A DNA stretch of 64,000 nucleotides from Bacillus albus (GTDB taxonomy: Bacteria; Bacillota; Bacilli; Bacillales; Bacillaceae_G): the NCBI RefSeq assembly GCF_001884185.1, contig NZ_MAOE01000125.1, positions 1 to 64,000 of the forward strand, read 5' to 3'. The position numbers and the translations under genes are program-made. Below are positions 25,486 through 34,375 of this stretch, piece after piece (position 1 is the first letter of the stretch; the number at the start of each line of letters is the position of its first letter). The notes beneath the pieces were generated by a model. The model did not search any database. It was not told the DNA's origin and saw only the letters and a program-made list of their open reading frames with translations.

Positions 25486-26028
25486 TTATTTTAGAACTTG
25501 TTTAATAAATTCTGTTTTAGCTTTTGTGTAGGCTTCTCTATCTTGGTTAAATTTTTTAGCTAAATCTTGTTTAAGATTTGAATACTCATAAACTAATTGT
25601 GGATTTTCTCGTAAGCGGTTGCGAAATAAAAGTTGTTGCTCCCATCGCTCAGTTCCTTTAACCATCAAATGTAGGTGCGCTACACGCCTATTATTCTTAA
25701 CTTTCACAAAGAACCTTCTCCAAGGTCTTTCATCTAATTCTGGGCTTACATAATGCCAATTATATATGACCAATTCCGCTGAAATATGTAGTACTTTATC
25801 AAATGAATCTATTTCAGCCATTAAATCAATGATAGGTTTTGCTGGTAAACCAGGTATGGATGTACTTCCTATATGTATTACTTTGCTTATACCGAGAGGA
25901 GCAAGCAGTTCATATAGTTGCTGTTCTTCACATCGGCCTTTATCTTGCCAATCAGGATTTGCATTAACTATCTCTACTGACTCATTCGCCCACACAGGCC
26001 AATCGTTCGGATTATCTTTTTTATCCAC
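25486..26028 (-). CDS. GrpB family (UPF0157) protein
   Basis: About 180 residues. VEIVNANPDWQDKGRCEEQQ, HIGSTSIPGLPAKPIIDLMA and HLHLMVKGTERWEQQLLFR match GrpB proteins, which have a nucleotidyltransferase-like fold (GSTSIPG and the D of PIIDLM). Function unproven. GTG at 26028 has AAAGGGG 9 nt upstream. The ATG at 26037 abuts that site and is less likely. It lies 41 nt after a kinase gene on the same strand. Confidence 0.8.
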   Translation of the reverse strand: MDKKDNPNDWPVWANESVEIVNANPDWQDKGRCEEQQLYELLAPLGISKVIHIGSTSIPGLPAKPIIDLMAEIDSFDKVLHISAELVIYNWHYVSPELDERPWRRFFVKVKNNRRVAHLHLMVKGTERWEQQLLFRNRLRENPQLVYEYSNLKQDLAKKFNQDREAYTKAKTEFIKQVLK

Positions 26029-26069
26029 CCAAAACATCCCCTTTCACGATTTTTTCTATATAAACCGTA

Positions 26070-26738
26070 TTAAATTTCTTTACATACAACTACCGTATCA
26101 TCAAAATCACTATTCCGAAATACAACATCCGCACACTCTTTCGGATTATGCACATCTATATACATCTTACAGGCCGCATGATATCTGTTTAAAAACATTT
26201 TCTCAGCTTCTACATAACTTCCAAAAGCCTCCGTCTCGCGCTTTGCACCACGTTTTCTCGCAATCTCAAAATCTGTATCTACAAAGATTTTGTAATCGAA
26301 TAAATGCGCAACGTCTTTTTTCAATAGAAACGTTCCATCTACTATTAGCACCATATTAGGTTGAGCCAATAACGGCTCATTATGTACAGGCATATCCGTT
26401 ATTAAGTTATGAGAAATCGTTTCATATTGTAAATTTCCGTTAGGCCCTAAAGGCTTTAATAATCTTTCTTTGAAAGCTGTATAATCGTGTGCATCTTCGT
26501 AATACCCTCTTGCAGATTCTTTGCCTTGTGCATAGCGAATCGCTCTCGGATGATGAAAATCATCAATGCTGGCGCGTGTTACTGGTAATCCTCGTTTTTT
26601 TATTTCTTCCGCTAATTCATTTGCAAATGTTGTTTTTCCTGAAGCTGTAATACCACTTACTCCAACTCTTGTTGGATGCGTTAAGTTTAGGTTTAATATG
26701 TGATCTACAATTTCTTTGATTCGTTGTTTTCGGTTCAT
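26070..26738 (-). CDS. uridine kinase-like P-loop kinase
   Basis: 222 residues. P-loop GVSGITASGKTTFANEL near residue 23, lid region KRETEAFGSYVEAEKMFLNR, and DDFHHPRAIRY for substrate binding. Resembles uridine kinase/phosphoribulokinase family members; the true substrate is unclear. ATG at 26738 follows GAGGAGGAATATC. Probably one transcript with the GrpB-like gene downstream. Confidence 0.8.
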   Translation of the reverse strand: MNRKQRIKEIVDHILNLNLTHPTRVGVSGITASGKTTFANELAEEIKKRGLPVTRASIDDFHHPRAIRYAQGKESARGYYEDAHDYTAFKERLLKPLGPNGNLQYETISHNLITDMPVHNEPLLAQPNMVLIVDGTFLLKKDVAHLFDYKIFVDTDFEIARKRGAKRETEAFGSYVEAEKMFLNRYHAACKMYIDVHNPKECADVVFRNSDFDDTVVVCKEI

Positions 26739-26843
26739 GATATTCCTCCTCACAATTAGTTTACATAACATAATTACGAGTAATAATCCGTGTAACCTTT
26801 TGTAAATAACTCTATCCTTTATCGAATCGTTGATATGTTTGAC

Positions 26844-27587
26844 TTACTTTCCCTTAAACCCTCGATATAAAGCAGTCCGTAATTCTTGTTTGTATTCTTC
26901 GATTTCTGGCATATCGAGTTCTTCTGCTAGTCTGATAGCTAATTCAATATCATACGGTACACGTACGAGTTGAATGGAAAAGCTTGCGGCTTCTTTTTCA
27001 TTGTACGTTCCTTCAAATATTAAATAAGAAGCTTGTGTAATTTCAAGAGGATTTCCTACGCTACCAGCATTACATAACGTTTTCCCTCTGAAATTTTGAA
27101 CGAATGCTTGGTGAACGTCACCGTAGCAAACGACATCTGGTTTTCTTTCTCCTTCTATATTTTCTGTGAGCTCACTGTTTTCGAACATACTAACTCGTTC
27201 TTCTCTTGAAGCGTGCGGTTGAATTCTTTCATATAAACTTCTCGGTGAAGCGTGGAACATACGAATCAGTTTGCCGCTCATATAAAATTCGATTGAAAAT
27301 GGTAAGCTTCTTAAATAGTCATTTTGTTCTTCTGATAATTGTTTTTGATGCCATTTTAACGTTTCAAATTCCGTCGGTTTTGTGATGAAATCATCCCAGT
27401 TCCCCATTACAACTACTTCACATTCTTTACGAATGATTTCAATTACTTCGCTAGAATGAGGGCCTTTTCCAACTAAATCTCCAAGACAAATAATGCGTTC
27501 AATTCCTCTTACTTTAATGTCTTTCAGTACAGAATCTAACGCCGGAATATTACCGTGAATATCCGAAATTACTGCTATTTTATCCAT
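26844..27587 (-). CDS. metallophosphoesterase
   Basis: 247 residues. Metal-binding motifs in order are SDIHGN (residues 8-13), GDLVGKGP, GNWDD, FHASP and YGDVHQAF. The calcineurin-like fold with these groups is close to YfcE/MJ0936-type phosphodiesterases. Cytosolic, substrate unknown. ATG with GGAGGGATTCAT upstream. It follows the phosphotransferase-like gene by 13 nt and is probably in one operon with it and the VOC gene. Confidence 0.88.
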   Translation of the reverse strand: MDKIAVISDIHGNIPALDSVLKDIKVRGIERIICLGDLVGKGPHSSEVIEIIRKECEVVVMGNWDDFITKPTEFETLKWHQKQLSEEQNDYLRSLPFSIEFYMSGKLIRMFHASPRSLYERIQPHASREERVSMFENSELTENIEGERKPDVVCYGDVHQAFVQNFRGKTLCNAGSVGNPLEITQASYLIFEGTYNEKEAASFSIQLVRVPYDIELAIRLAEELDMPEIEEYKQELRTALYRGFKGK

Positions 27588-27600
27588 ATGAATCCCTCCA

Positions 27601-28539
27601 TTACTTATAGTTTATTATATCCTCATGTTGTGATTGATACCATTTTGGAATATAGGATGAAAAATGATTATGATCTTCTAAAATTACGTTCAATCTTTCC
27701 TTCATATCATCTACTAAATGCGGTGTGCTTCGGTTAGTCCATACGATATCCGCCGGGAATGTCATTGCTGCATATAAGGAGTACAGTTGCCAAAAATGAA
27801 GTGACGGTTCTCCCCCGCAATAACCATGAACTTGTCCAACTGCAAATGGTTTACTTATTCTTGTAGTAAAAATCGCTACGTTATAGAAATCGTGTATTGG
27901 ATCGCCAAAATCATATCCACCAAAATCGATAACGATAAACTCCTTATTATGAATCATACTATTTGCTGGATGGAAATCATCGTGTAAAAAGGTGATTGGA
28001 CGATTTTTCAATAAATACTTATGATTTTCTACAAAGGTTAATATGGGCTTCAAATCGAGAAATTTCACCTCGTAACCTTCTAATGCTTCTATATATCTTT
28101 CATACTTATTCCATCGAACCGTTTCCCATTTATTACTTGCACTTTCTTTTTCAATTGAATGAATCCTCTTTAATACTTCCCCTGCTTTTCTTCCTGCATA
28201 ATACTGTTCTTCCACCGATAGCTTCCCTAAACCTTCTTCACCATTTATACCTTGGATCCATTCAAATACTTGAATACATTTATTTAATTCCTCAAGTTTT
28301 ATAAAATGAATGAACTTAGGCGTTGGAATATGTAATAACTCTAATTGTTTCATATACGTATATTCTTCTTGTTTACGTTCAAAATGAACAGCATCACATA
28401 CTTTCACAAAATATGTTACTCTGTTCTCTAACTCTATTTTATATTTCTCTTCATGTGAAAAACCTTTTGAAATAGCTGTACATTTTACAATACGAGGCCA
28501 TTCTAGTTTTCTCTCTATCTCTCTAAGCATTTCTTCCAA
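27601..28539 (-). CDS. aminoglycoside phosphotransferase (APH)-like kinase
   Basis: 312 residues of the protein-kinase-like APH fold: catalytic loop FLHDDFHPANSMI (HxDxxxxN) and IDFGGYDFGDP (Mg-binding). Substrate unknown; resistance is not implied. TTG at 28539 has AGAGGTG 6 nt upstream. A longer frame starts at 28557 and would overlap the VOC stop by 4 nt; an ATG nine bases further in is another option. Confidence 0.78.
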   Translation of the reverse strand: MEEMLREIERKLEWPRIVKCTAISKGFSHEEKYKIELENRVTYFVKVCDAVHFERKQEEYTYMKQLELLHIPTPKFIHFIKLEELNKCIQVFEWIQGINGEEGLGKLSVEEQYYAGRKAGEVLKRIHSIEKESASNKWETVRWNKYERYIEALEGYEVKFLDLKPILTFVENHKYLLKNRPITFLHDDFHPANSMIHNKEFIVIDFGGYDFGDPIHDFYNVAIFTTRISKPFAVGQVHGYCGGEPSLHFWQLYSLYAAMTFPADIVWTNRSTPHLVDDMKERLNVILEDHNHFSSYIPKWYQSQHEDIINYK

Positions 28540-28553
28540 AGCGTTCACCTCTA

Positions 28554-29351
28554 TCAATATATGTACAAACTACCTAATACTTCATAATCTCGTTTATTTT
28601 CCCCTTTAAACTCCACTGCAAATGGATATTCGCCATGATTTTTTATGTATTCTTGCACTAGACCTTCTCCAACCGGTTCACAAAACTGCACATGAATGTC
28701 ACCAAACGATACACTTTGACACTCCGCATTCCATTCTTCATTTTTCATGACTGGGCTTGCAGTTAGCTCCATGACTGCTTTCCATTTCCGTACTGTTTCT
28801 CGAACATTTTTCACTGCGTAATGAATCGTTTCAATTTGTTGTACTTTGTTTTTATGTTCATTGATCGTCCCGATGTTACGTAAGTCGTTTCTTCTTTCTT
28901 CGTCCGTTTCATTCCACTGTATAAAGAAAGGTAATTTCGGTCCGTTTTTTTCTTGCTTTACAAATAACATTTTCCATTCTAAAAGGCGGCCATCTTTTCT
29001 CATTCGTTTCCCTTCAAATGGTCCTATCGTATGTAAACCGTTCTTACTAAACTTAACCGCTAGCTCTTCAATGGCAGCTGTTCGAATTGCGATTTGTAGC
29101 ATTCCTTCTCCGTCTTGTAATTTCACTACTGTTTCTTGTACTAATGGATTGTCTGCTTTCTTCGCTTTATCTTCATGCTGAACTGCTAAAAATTCTATAT
29201 AGGATAAATCAAAATAACATAAACTATTCCAAGTGCCCCAAGTAATATGCTCTCCACCTATTGCAGTATGAAATCCACGCTTCTGCATTTGTTTTGCCGC
29301 TTCCTCCGGTGTACCATGTACTGCGTGTACGAGATGATCAAATCGTAACAT
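28554..29351 (-). CDS. VOC family (glyoxalase-like) protein
   Basis: 265 residues with two babbab-type modules: LRFDHLVHAVHGTPEEAAKQ at the N-terminus (with metal-ligand His) and QIETIHYAVKNVRETVRKW at about 170. Similar proteins form the Glyoxalase_3 group. Enzymatic role unknown. ATG follows GGGGAGAAAGAC. First gene of the VOC-APH-phosphoesterase operon. Confidence 0.82.
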   Translation of the reverse strand: MLRFDHLVHAVHGTPEEAAKQMQKRGFHTAIGGEHITWGTWNSLCYFDLSYIEFLAVQHEDKAKKADNPLVQETVVKLQDGEGMLQIAIRTAAIEELAVKFSKNGLHTIGPFEGKRMRKDGRLLEWKMLFVKQEKNGPKLPFFIQWNETDEERRNDLRNIGTINEHKNKVQQIETIHYAVKNVRETVRKWKAVMELTASPVMKNEEWNAECQSVSFGDIHVQFCEPVGEGLVQEYIKNHGEYPFAVEFKGENKRDYEVLGSLYIY

Positions 29352-29431
29352 GTCTTTCTCCCCTTTCTCTCCATCCTTTTATTGTATATTTTATTTTTCT
29401 TTCATTCAATTCAAAAAACTTTAAAACCTAG

Positions 29432-29461
29432 TTGATTTATACGATTAATATGTATTATAAT
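29432..29461 (+). promoter_or_regulatory. promoter of TauE/SafE gene
   Basis: TTGATT at 29432-29437, 18 nt, TATAAT at 29456-29461. It gives a leader of about 90 nt before the ATG at 29558. Confidence 0.75.
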
Positions 29462-29495
29462 GAAACAAATTTAATTATTGCTGATTGGAAAAACC

Positions 29496-29531
29496 AAAGG
29501 CACTTTTCTCATACGGGAAAAGTGCCTTTTT
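29496..29531 (+). terminator. leader terminator/attenuator
   Basis: AAAGGCACTTTTC pairs perfectly with GAAAAGTGCCTTT (13 bp, 8-nt loop), followed by a T run. It lies between the promoter and the start of the exporter gene, so transcription would end before the gene unless read-through is regulated. Confidence 0.7.
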
Positions 29532-29557
29532 CATTTACTATTACAGGGGGATTATTT

Positions 29558-30460
29558 ATGCAGAAATTAATTGTCTTTGCTATTATTGGATTTTTCGCTC
29601 AATTGATTGATGGGGCACTTGGAATGGCGTATGGGGTAACATCTACCTCACTATTATTAATGTTTGGTATCGCACCGGCTGTAGCTTCCGCTTCTGTTCA
29701 TTTAGCTGAAGTCGTTACAACCGCCGCTTCTGGTGCATCTCACCTCAAATTTGGGAACGTTGATAAATACACCGTTTCCAGGCTTACATTACCAGGAGCA
29801 ATTGGTGCATTTGTTGGGGCATGTTTTTTAAGTAATTTACCTGGCGATATCATTAAACCGTACATTTCCTTATTTTTATTTACTTTAGGAGTTTATATTT
29901 TATTACGATTCATTATTCAAAAACAGATTGTTACTTCAAATAAACGTATGTCTGCAAAACAACTTGTTCCGCTTGGTTTATTCGCTGGATTCGTTGATTC
30001 AACTGGTGGTGGTGGCTGGGGTCCGATTACGACACCCGTACTTTTAGCAAGAGGAAATGAAGCTAGAAAAGTTATCGGATCTGTAGATACGAGTGAGTTT
30101 CCGGTTTCACTCGCTGCAACAATCGGATTTTTCATTTCACTTGGCTGGGAACAAGTAAGCTGGGTTTGGGTATTTTCCCTTATGCTTGGTGGTATCGTAG
30201 CAGCACCAATCGCTGCATGGTTAGTACGCATCGTTCCTTCTCATTTACTTGGCGTATTAGTTGGTGGTCTTATAATCTTTACAAATATTCGTACACTGCT
30301 GACTACATTTAAAGTGGACCCAACTATTATTTCACTTTCTTACGTGGCAGTTGGTCTTGTCGTTATTATTTCTATTTTTATTGCTGTTCGCAATCATTCC
30401 AATCGTTCTAACGCGCCGACAGCCGGATATCCGAGTGATCAAAAACAAATGCTACCATAG
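29558..30460 (+). CDS. TauE/SafE family sulfite/organosulfonate exporter
   Basis: 300 residues with about eight membrane helices. IGFFAQLIDGALGMAYGVTS at the N-terminus and its repeat GLFAGFVDSTGGGGWGPITT in the middle are the two DUF81 signatures. Exports anions such as sulfite or sulfonates, by family. ATG at 29558 follows ACAGGGGG. The leader contains a strong terminator hairpin. Confidence 0.88.
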   Translation: MQKLIVFAIIGFFAQLIDGALGMAYGVTSTSLLLMFGIAPAVASASVHLAEVVTTAASGASHLKFGNVDKYTVSRLTLPGAIGAFVGACFLSNLPGDIIKPYISLFLFTLGVYILLRFIIQKQIVTSNKRMSAKQLVPLGLFAGFVDSTGGGGWGPITTPVLLARGNEARKVIGSVDTSEFPVSLAATIGFFISLGWEQVSWVWVFSLMLGGIVAAPIAAWLVRIVPSHLLGVLVGGLIIFTNIRTLLTTFKVDPTIISLSYVAVGLVVIISIFIAVRNHSNRSNAPTAGYPSDQKQMLP

Positions 30461-30464
30461 CGAT

Positions 30465-30500
30465 AAAAATACCGCCCGATATACGTCGAGCGGTATTTTT
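30465..30500. terminator. bidirectional terminator
   Basis: AAAAATACCGC and GCGGTATTTTT (11 bp) lie between convergent genes. The right arm ends on the stop codon of the GNAT gene. Confidence 0.88.
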
Positions 30501-30949
30501 TATTTTTCTATTTTCCAATTAATCATCGTTTCTGTAGTGCCAGTTCTCTTCATATGTAATTTCTCTAATACACGAATCGAGCTTTCATTTTCAAGAAGTG
30601 TCTCCGCAATAATCGTTTCTACCTCTTCCGTTTGAAAAGCCCAATTTATTAATTCTCTTACAGCTTCTGTCGCATACCCTTTATTCCAATATTTCTCAAT
30701 AAATCCGTAACCAATTTCTACTGTATGTTCTTCATTTGGTTTCCCTTTAAATCCTATATCACCTAGAACGATGTCATCTTCTTTTCTAATGACATACCAC
30801 ACACCCCAAGGTAATAAAGCCTTATCTTTTTTTACATTTTCTACATGTCCTACAATATGTGGACCACTATTAAATCCTTGCTCGTTAGCAACGCGAATAC
30901 TCTCTTCTGTACACGGCACTATATAAAGCCTTTTTGTTTCTAATTTCAT
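30500..30949 (-). CDS. GNAT family N-acetyltransferase (RimJ/RimL-like)
   Basis: 149 residues. TVEIGYGFIEKYWNKGYATE is the acetyl-CoA-binding motif A, and LENESSIRVLEKLHMKRTGT motif B. It fits the RimJ/RimL type. Substrate unknown. ATG follows AAAAAGGGGAAATCAAC. Confidence 0.87.
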   Translation of the reverse strand: MKLETKRLYIVPCTEESIRVANEQGFNSGPHIVGHVENVKKDKALLPWGVWYVIRKEDDIVLGDIGFKGKPNEEHTVEIGYGFIEKYWNKGYATEAVRELINWAFQTEEVETIIAETLLENESSIRVLEKLHMKRTGTTETMINWKIEK

Positions 30950-31273
30950 GTTGATTTCCCCTTTTTTGATTCAACGTTTCTCTAATTATATCAAAAAATA
31001 TGACCTTATTATAAATGTCGAATTATATTTTCTGAATTTTCTTTTAATTTTTGAAGGGTTTTTCAATATTTTTTGCGAAACATTTGTATAACAATTTTTT
31101 CTTTGCTTATTGTTACATAATAGTAGGTTCGGGTGGAGTTTTGCAAGCGTTTCCTATACAATAACCGATCTTTTTTGATTTTTTCCTACAAAATATCTTG
31201 CAATATATTCAGAAACTCATTACAATTGCCATATATTAAAAATCTTAGCAATATATCAAATCCTCATCAATCC

Positions 31274-31463
31274 GATGAGGTAGAGGTTGCGACTTTTAAG
31301 AGTAAAACGGACGAGACACAGAGAATGTCACCGACTCCGTTTGAAAGGAAAAGTTGCCGAAGTTTATATTTCTTCTCTGGAAATATGAGCTGGGGCTGTC
31401 TCCGAAAGGAACAGAACTGTCACGTTTACAAAATTACCGTGTAAACGTGGGGTGCTATCTTAA
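31274..31463 (+). ncRNA. lysine riboswitch (L-box)
   Basis: The order of conserved L-box blocks is clear: GATGAGGTAGAGGTTGCGAC, AAGAGTA, AAGGAAAAGTTGCCGAAG, GGAAATATGAGCTGGGGCTG, CTCCGAAAGGAACAGAACTG, TGTCAC and GGGGTGCTATC. P1 pairs AGGTAG near 31277 with CTATCT near 31457. It lies upstream of an APC-type permease and a terminator. Upstream, 30950-31270 contains nothing else I recognise. Expected to reduce expression when lysine binds. Confidence 0.93.
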
Positions 31464-31500
31464 CGGAAGGGTATGATGGGGTGGTTATTTGTGAAACGTT

Positions 31501-31526
31501 CCGCCAAATTCCTTTGGCGGTTTTTT
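31501..31526 (+). terminator. riboswitch-controlled terminator
   Basis: CCGCCAAA/TTTGGCGG stem, 4-nt loop, then six T residues. It lies between the lysine aptamer and the permease start, as in transcription-terminating L-boxes. Confidence 0.9.
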
Positions 31527-31577
31527 GTATTTTTCTCCCCCGCTCCTTCCTATCTTACAAGAAAAGGAGTGTTGAAC

Positions 31578-33044
31578 ATGAATAGCGCAACGAATCAAGC
31601 TACCTCTAAAACAGAAACTACAAAAGGAAAAGGTGAATTAAGACGTGGTCTAAAATCTAGGCACCTTACGATGATTTCTCTCGGCGGTACAATTGGTACC
31701 GGATTATTTCTTGCCAGCGGTGGTGTCATCCATTCAGCTGGTCCTGGTGGCGCATTAATTGCATACGCCGCAATTGGAATTATGGTTTACTTTTTAATGA
31801 CAAGCTTAGCTGAACTCGCAGCTTACATGCCTGTTACCGGATCTTTTAGCACATACGCAACAAAATTTGTTGATCCATCCCTTGGCTTTGCACTTGGATG
31901 GAACTATTGGTATAACTGGGCAATTACAATTGCTGCAGAACTCGCAGCTGTAACATTAATTATGAAATTTTGGTTCCCAGATACCCCTTCTCTTATTTGG
32001 AGTGGATTATGTTTAGCTATTATTTTCCTTTTAAACTATTTATCTGTTAAAGGGTTTGGTGAATCTGAATATTGGTTCGCACTGATTAAAGTAGTTACTA
32101 TTATTATCTTTTTAATTGTCGGCTTCATGATGATTTTCGGAATTATGGGCGGCGAAACTGTCGGCTTCAAAAACTTCACTGTTGCAGATGCACCATTTAA
32201 CGGCGGCATCATGGCAATTATCGGTGTATTTATGGCAGCTGGTTTCTCATTCCAAGGTACTGAATTATTAGGAGTAGCCGCTGGTGAAACATCTGATCCA
32301 GAGCGTAATATTCCAAAAGCAATTCGTTCAATCTTTTGGCGTATTCTTTTATTCTATATCCTTGCGATTCTCGTTATCGGTTTATTAATTCCTTATACGA
32401 CTGAAAGCCTTGCTGCAAGTGATGTAACAGTAAGTCCATTTACACTTATTTTTGAAAAAGCGGGCGTTGCCTTTGCTGCTTCTGTTATGAACGCTGTTAT
32501 TTTAACTGCAGTACTATCTGCTGGTAACTCTGGTATGTACGCATCAACTCGTATGCTTTGGGATTTAGCTCGCCAAGGTAAAGCACCAAAATTCTTAGGC
32601 AAATTAGATAGCCGCGGTGTACCTGTTAACGCGTTAATCGTAACGTCAATTGTTGGTAGTATCGCTTTCATTGCTTCTTTATTCGGTGACGGTGTTGTAT
32701 ACATTTGGTTATTAAACGCATCTGGAATGTCTGGCTTTATCGCATGGGTTGGAATCGCAATTAGTCATTACCGTTTCCGTAAAGCATATATCGCACAAGG
32801 CAAAGATTTAAAAGACTTACCATATAGAGCAAAATGGTTCCCATTCGGTCCAATCTTCGCATTTACACTTTGCGTCATCGTAATTTTAGGACAAAACTAC
32901 GGCGCATTTATGGGTGAATCAATCGACTGGAACGGCGTACTCGTTTCTTACATCGGTTTACCACTCTTCTTAGTACTATGGTTAGGATATAAATTTACGA
33001 AAAAAACGAAAGTGATTCCACTTGATAAATGTGAACTAAAATAA
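31578..33044 (+). CDS. lysP: lysine-specific permease (APC superfamily)
   Basis: 488 residues with twelve membrane helices. The APC signature SLGGTIGTGLFLASGGVIHS lies at the first helix, followed by ELAAYMPVTGSFSTYA and AAGETSDPERNIPKA, typical of amino-acid permeases of the LysP/GabP group. The upstream lysine riboswitch points to lysine uptake. ATG at 31578 is chosen for AAAGGAG 8 nt upstream; a longer frame runs through the riboswitch terminator and is spurious. Confidence 0.9.
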   Translation: MNSATNQATSKTETTKGKGELRRGLKSRHLTMISLGGTIGTGLFLASGGVIHSAGPGGALIAYAAIGIMVYFLMTSLAELAAYMPVTGSFSTYATKFVDPSLGFALGWNYWYNWAITIAAELAAVTLIMKFWFPDTPSLIWSGLCLAIIFLLNYLSVKGFGESEYWFALIKVVTIIIFLIVGFMMIFGIMGGETVGFKNFTVADAPFNGGIMAIIGVFMAAGFSFQGTELLGVAAGETSDPERNIPKAIRSIFWRILLFYILAILVIGLLIPYTTESLAASDVTVSPFTLIFEKAGVAFAASVMNAVILTAVLSAGNSGMYASTRMLWDLARQGKAPKFLGKLDSRGVPVNALIVTSIVGSIAFIASLFGDGVVYIWLLNASGMSGFIAWVGIAISHYRFRKAYIAQGKDLKDLPYRAKWFPFGPIFAFTLCVIVILGQNYGAFMGESIDWNGVLVSYIGLPLFLVLWLGYKFTKKTKVIPLDKCELK

Positions 33045-33048
33045 AGTG

Positions 33049-33080
33049 AAACGAGCAAACAAATTGTTTGCTCGTTTTTT
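33049..33080 (+). terminator. terminator of lysP
   Basis: AAACGAGCAAAC/GTTTGCTCGTTT perfect 12-bp stem, then T run. Confidence 0.88.
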
Positions 33081-33156
33081 ATTCCAATGCTTCTCCCTTC
33101 CCTATTTCTCCTGTTTTTGCAATAATAAAGGAAATATACATAAAGGTTGGGATACG

Positions 33157-33462
33157 ATGAACATTCGCATTACTGATGAAGCAAAAGCAACTATACATGG
33201 ATTAGAACGTGAAGACAAAAAGATCATTCGCATTAGAGGAACAATGACAAATTCTTGTAGTATTTTCGTTGATGTTGATTTAATTTGGGATACATATAAT
33301 GCAGATGACGTTGTATATGAAGATGCTGATTTCATCGTACAAATGGATTCATTTACGAAAGACTACACTGGTGATACGGTGAAACTTGATTATAAGACGA
33401 CTGGTTTTAGTATTACGACTCCTAGCGAGACTTTGGTTTATGGGTTGTCGATTAAAAAATAA
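33157..33462 (+). CDS. HesB/IscA-like (YneR/YqkB-type) protein
   Basis: 101 residues. MNIRITDEAKATIHGLERED and the strand-rich core with SCSIFVDVDLIW, ending SETLVYGLSIKK, fit the HesB/YneR-like family. It lacks the three Cys of true A-type iron-sulfur carriers (only one Cys visible), so iron-sulfur function is doubtful. ATG at 33157 is preceded by AAAGG. Confidence 0.72.
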   Translation: MNIRITDEAKATIHGLEREDKKIIRIRGTMTNSCSIFVDVDLIWDTYNADDVVYEDADFIVQMDSFTKDYTGDTVKLDYKTTGFSITTPSETLVYGLSIKK

Positions 33463-33495
33463 AAATTGTTTTTAGCTGACCATTGAGGTGAAAAC

Positions 33496-34266
33496 ATGGG
33501 TAAATATGTTCCGTTAAAATTTTTATTTAATGAAGAATTAGCAGAAAGTATAGCTGATTCTATTTGTAAGCACGATCCTAATTTTTCGAAAAGAAACTTC
33601 GTATCTTCCGTAACATGTAAAGTTGAAAATTTAGAGTTAAAGCAGCGGATTGAAGTAATAGCAGATGAATTACATACTGCATTACAAAAAGATTTTAATG
33701 AAGCAATACATATTTTACTGAAAACATTGGGACCTGAAAACACAACAGAAGTAGGCACATTTACAAACGGATATATGTACATGCCTATTGCAAAATACGT
33801 TGAAAAATATGGGCTTAACGATTTTGAATCCTCATTTAACGCCATGTATGAAATAACAAAAAGGAATACTGCTGAATATGCCATTCGGCCTTTTCTTGAA
33901 ACATACCATGAAGACACACTACACATATTACAACAGTGGATTCATGACGAAAACAGCCACATTAGGAGATTAGTTTCCGAAGGCACAAGGCCAAGACTTC
34001 CTTGGGCTAAAAAAATGGGAGCTCTGAAAGGTGACTTTAAGAACAATTTACAGCTTCTTGAACCATTAATGAATGATCCTTCTAAATATGTCCAAAAATC
34101 AGTAGCCAATCATATGAACGATATTACGAAAGAAGATAAAGAACTCGTTTTTCAATGGTTACAACAATTACGTAATAAACAGCACCCTGTTAACTCTTGG
34201 ATTATAAAACACGGGTTAAGAACGGTAATAAAAAGTGGTACTTTGCCAAAAAATTTTTCTTTTTAA
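33496..34266 (+). CDS. DNA alkylation repair family protein (HEAT-like, AlkC/AlkD type)
   Basis: 256 residues, all-helical HEAT-like repeats. RRLVSEGTRPRLPWAKKMG (around residue 155) is a motif of AlkC-type proteins. Such proteins excise alkylated bases. ATG with GAGGTGAAAAC upstream. The 33-nt gap from the HesB-like gene suggests co-transcription, although the function link is unclear. Confidence 0.83.
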   Translation: MGKYVPLKFLFNEELAESIADSICKHDPNFSKRNFVSSVTCKVENLELKQRIEVIADELHTALQKDFNEAIHILLKTLGPENTTEVGTFTNGYMYMPIAKYVEKYGLNDFESSFNAMYEITKRNTAEYAIRPFLETYHEDTLHILQQWIHDENSHIRRLVSEGTRPRLPWAKKMGALKGDFKNNLQLLEPLMNDPSKYVQKSVANHMNDITKEDKELVFQWLQQLRNKQHPVNSWIIKHGLRTVIKSGTLPKNFSF

Positions 34267-34277
34267 GTATTTTAAAG

Positions 34278-34317
34278 AAAACCGCTTATGCTTCAAGAAT
34301 GAAGTATAAGCGGTTTT
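34278..34317 (+). terminator. bidirectional terminator
   Basis: 17-bp stem AAAACCGCTTATGCTTC/GAAGTATAAGCGGTTTT with one wobble, loop AAGAAT. Confidence 0.85.
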
Positions 34318-34375
34318 GCTTTTGAATACAGAAATAACAAACGTAAAAAGTACTTTAAATTTCTTATTTGTACCA

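Noticed and set aside
31133-31444. Plus-strand frame of 103 codons upstream of lysP
   Set aside because: It runs through the lysine riboswitch; the RNA explains the sequence.
31272-31526. T-box leader
   Set aside because: The conserved blocks are those of the lysine L-box, and no T-box sequence with a specifier loop was found.
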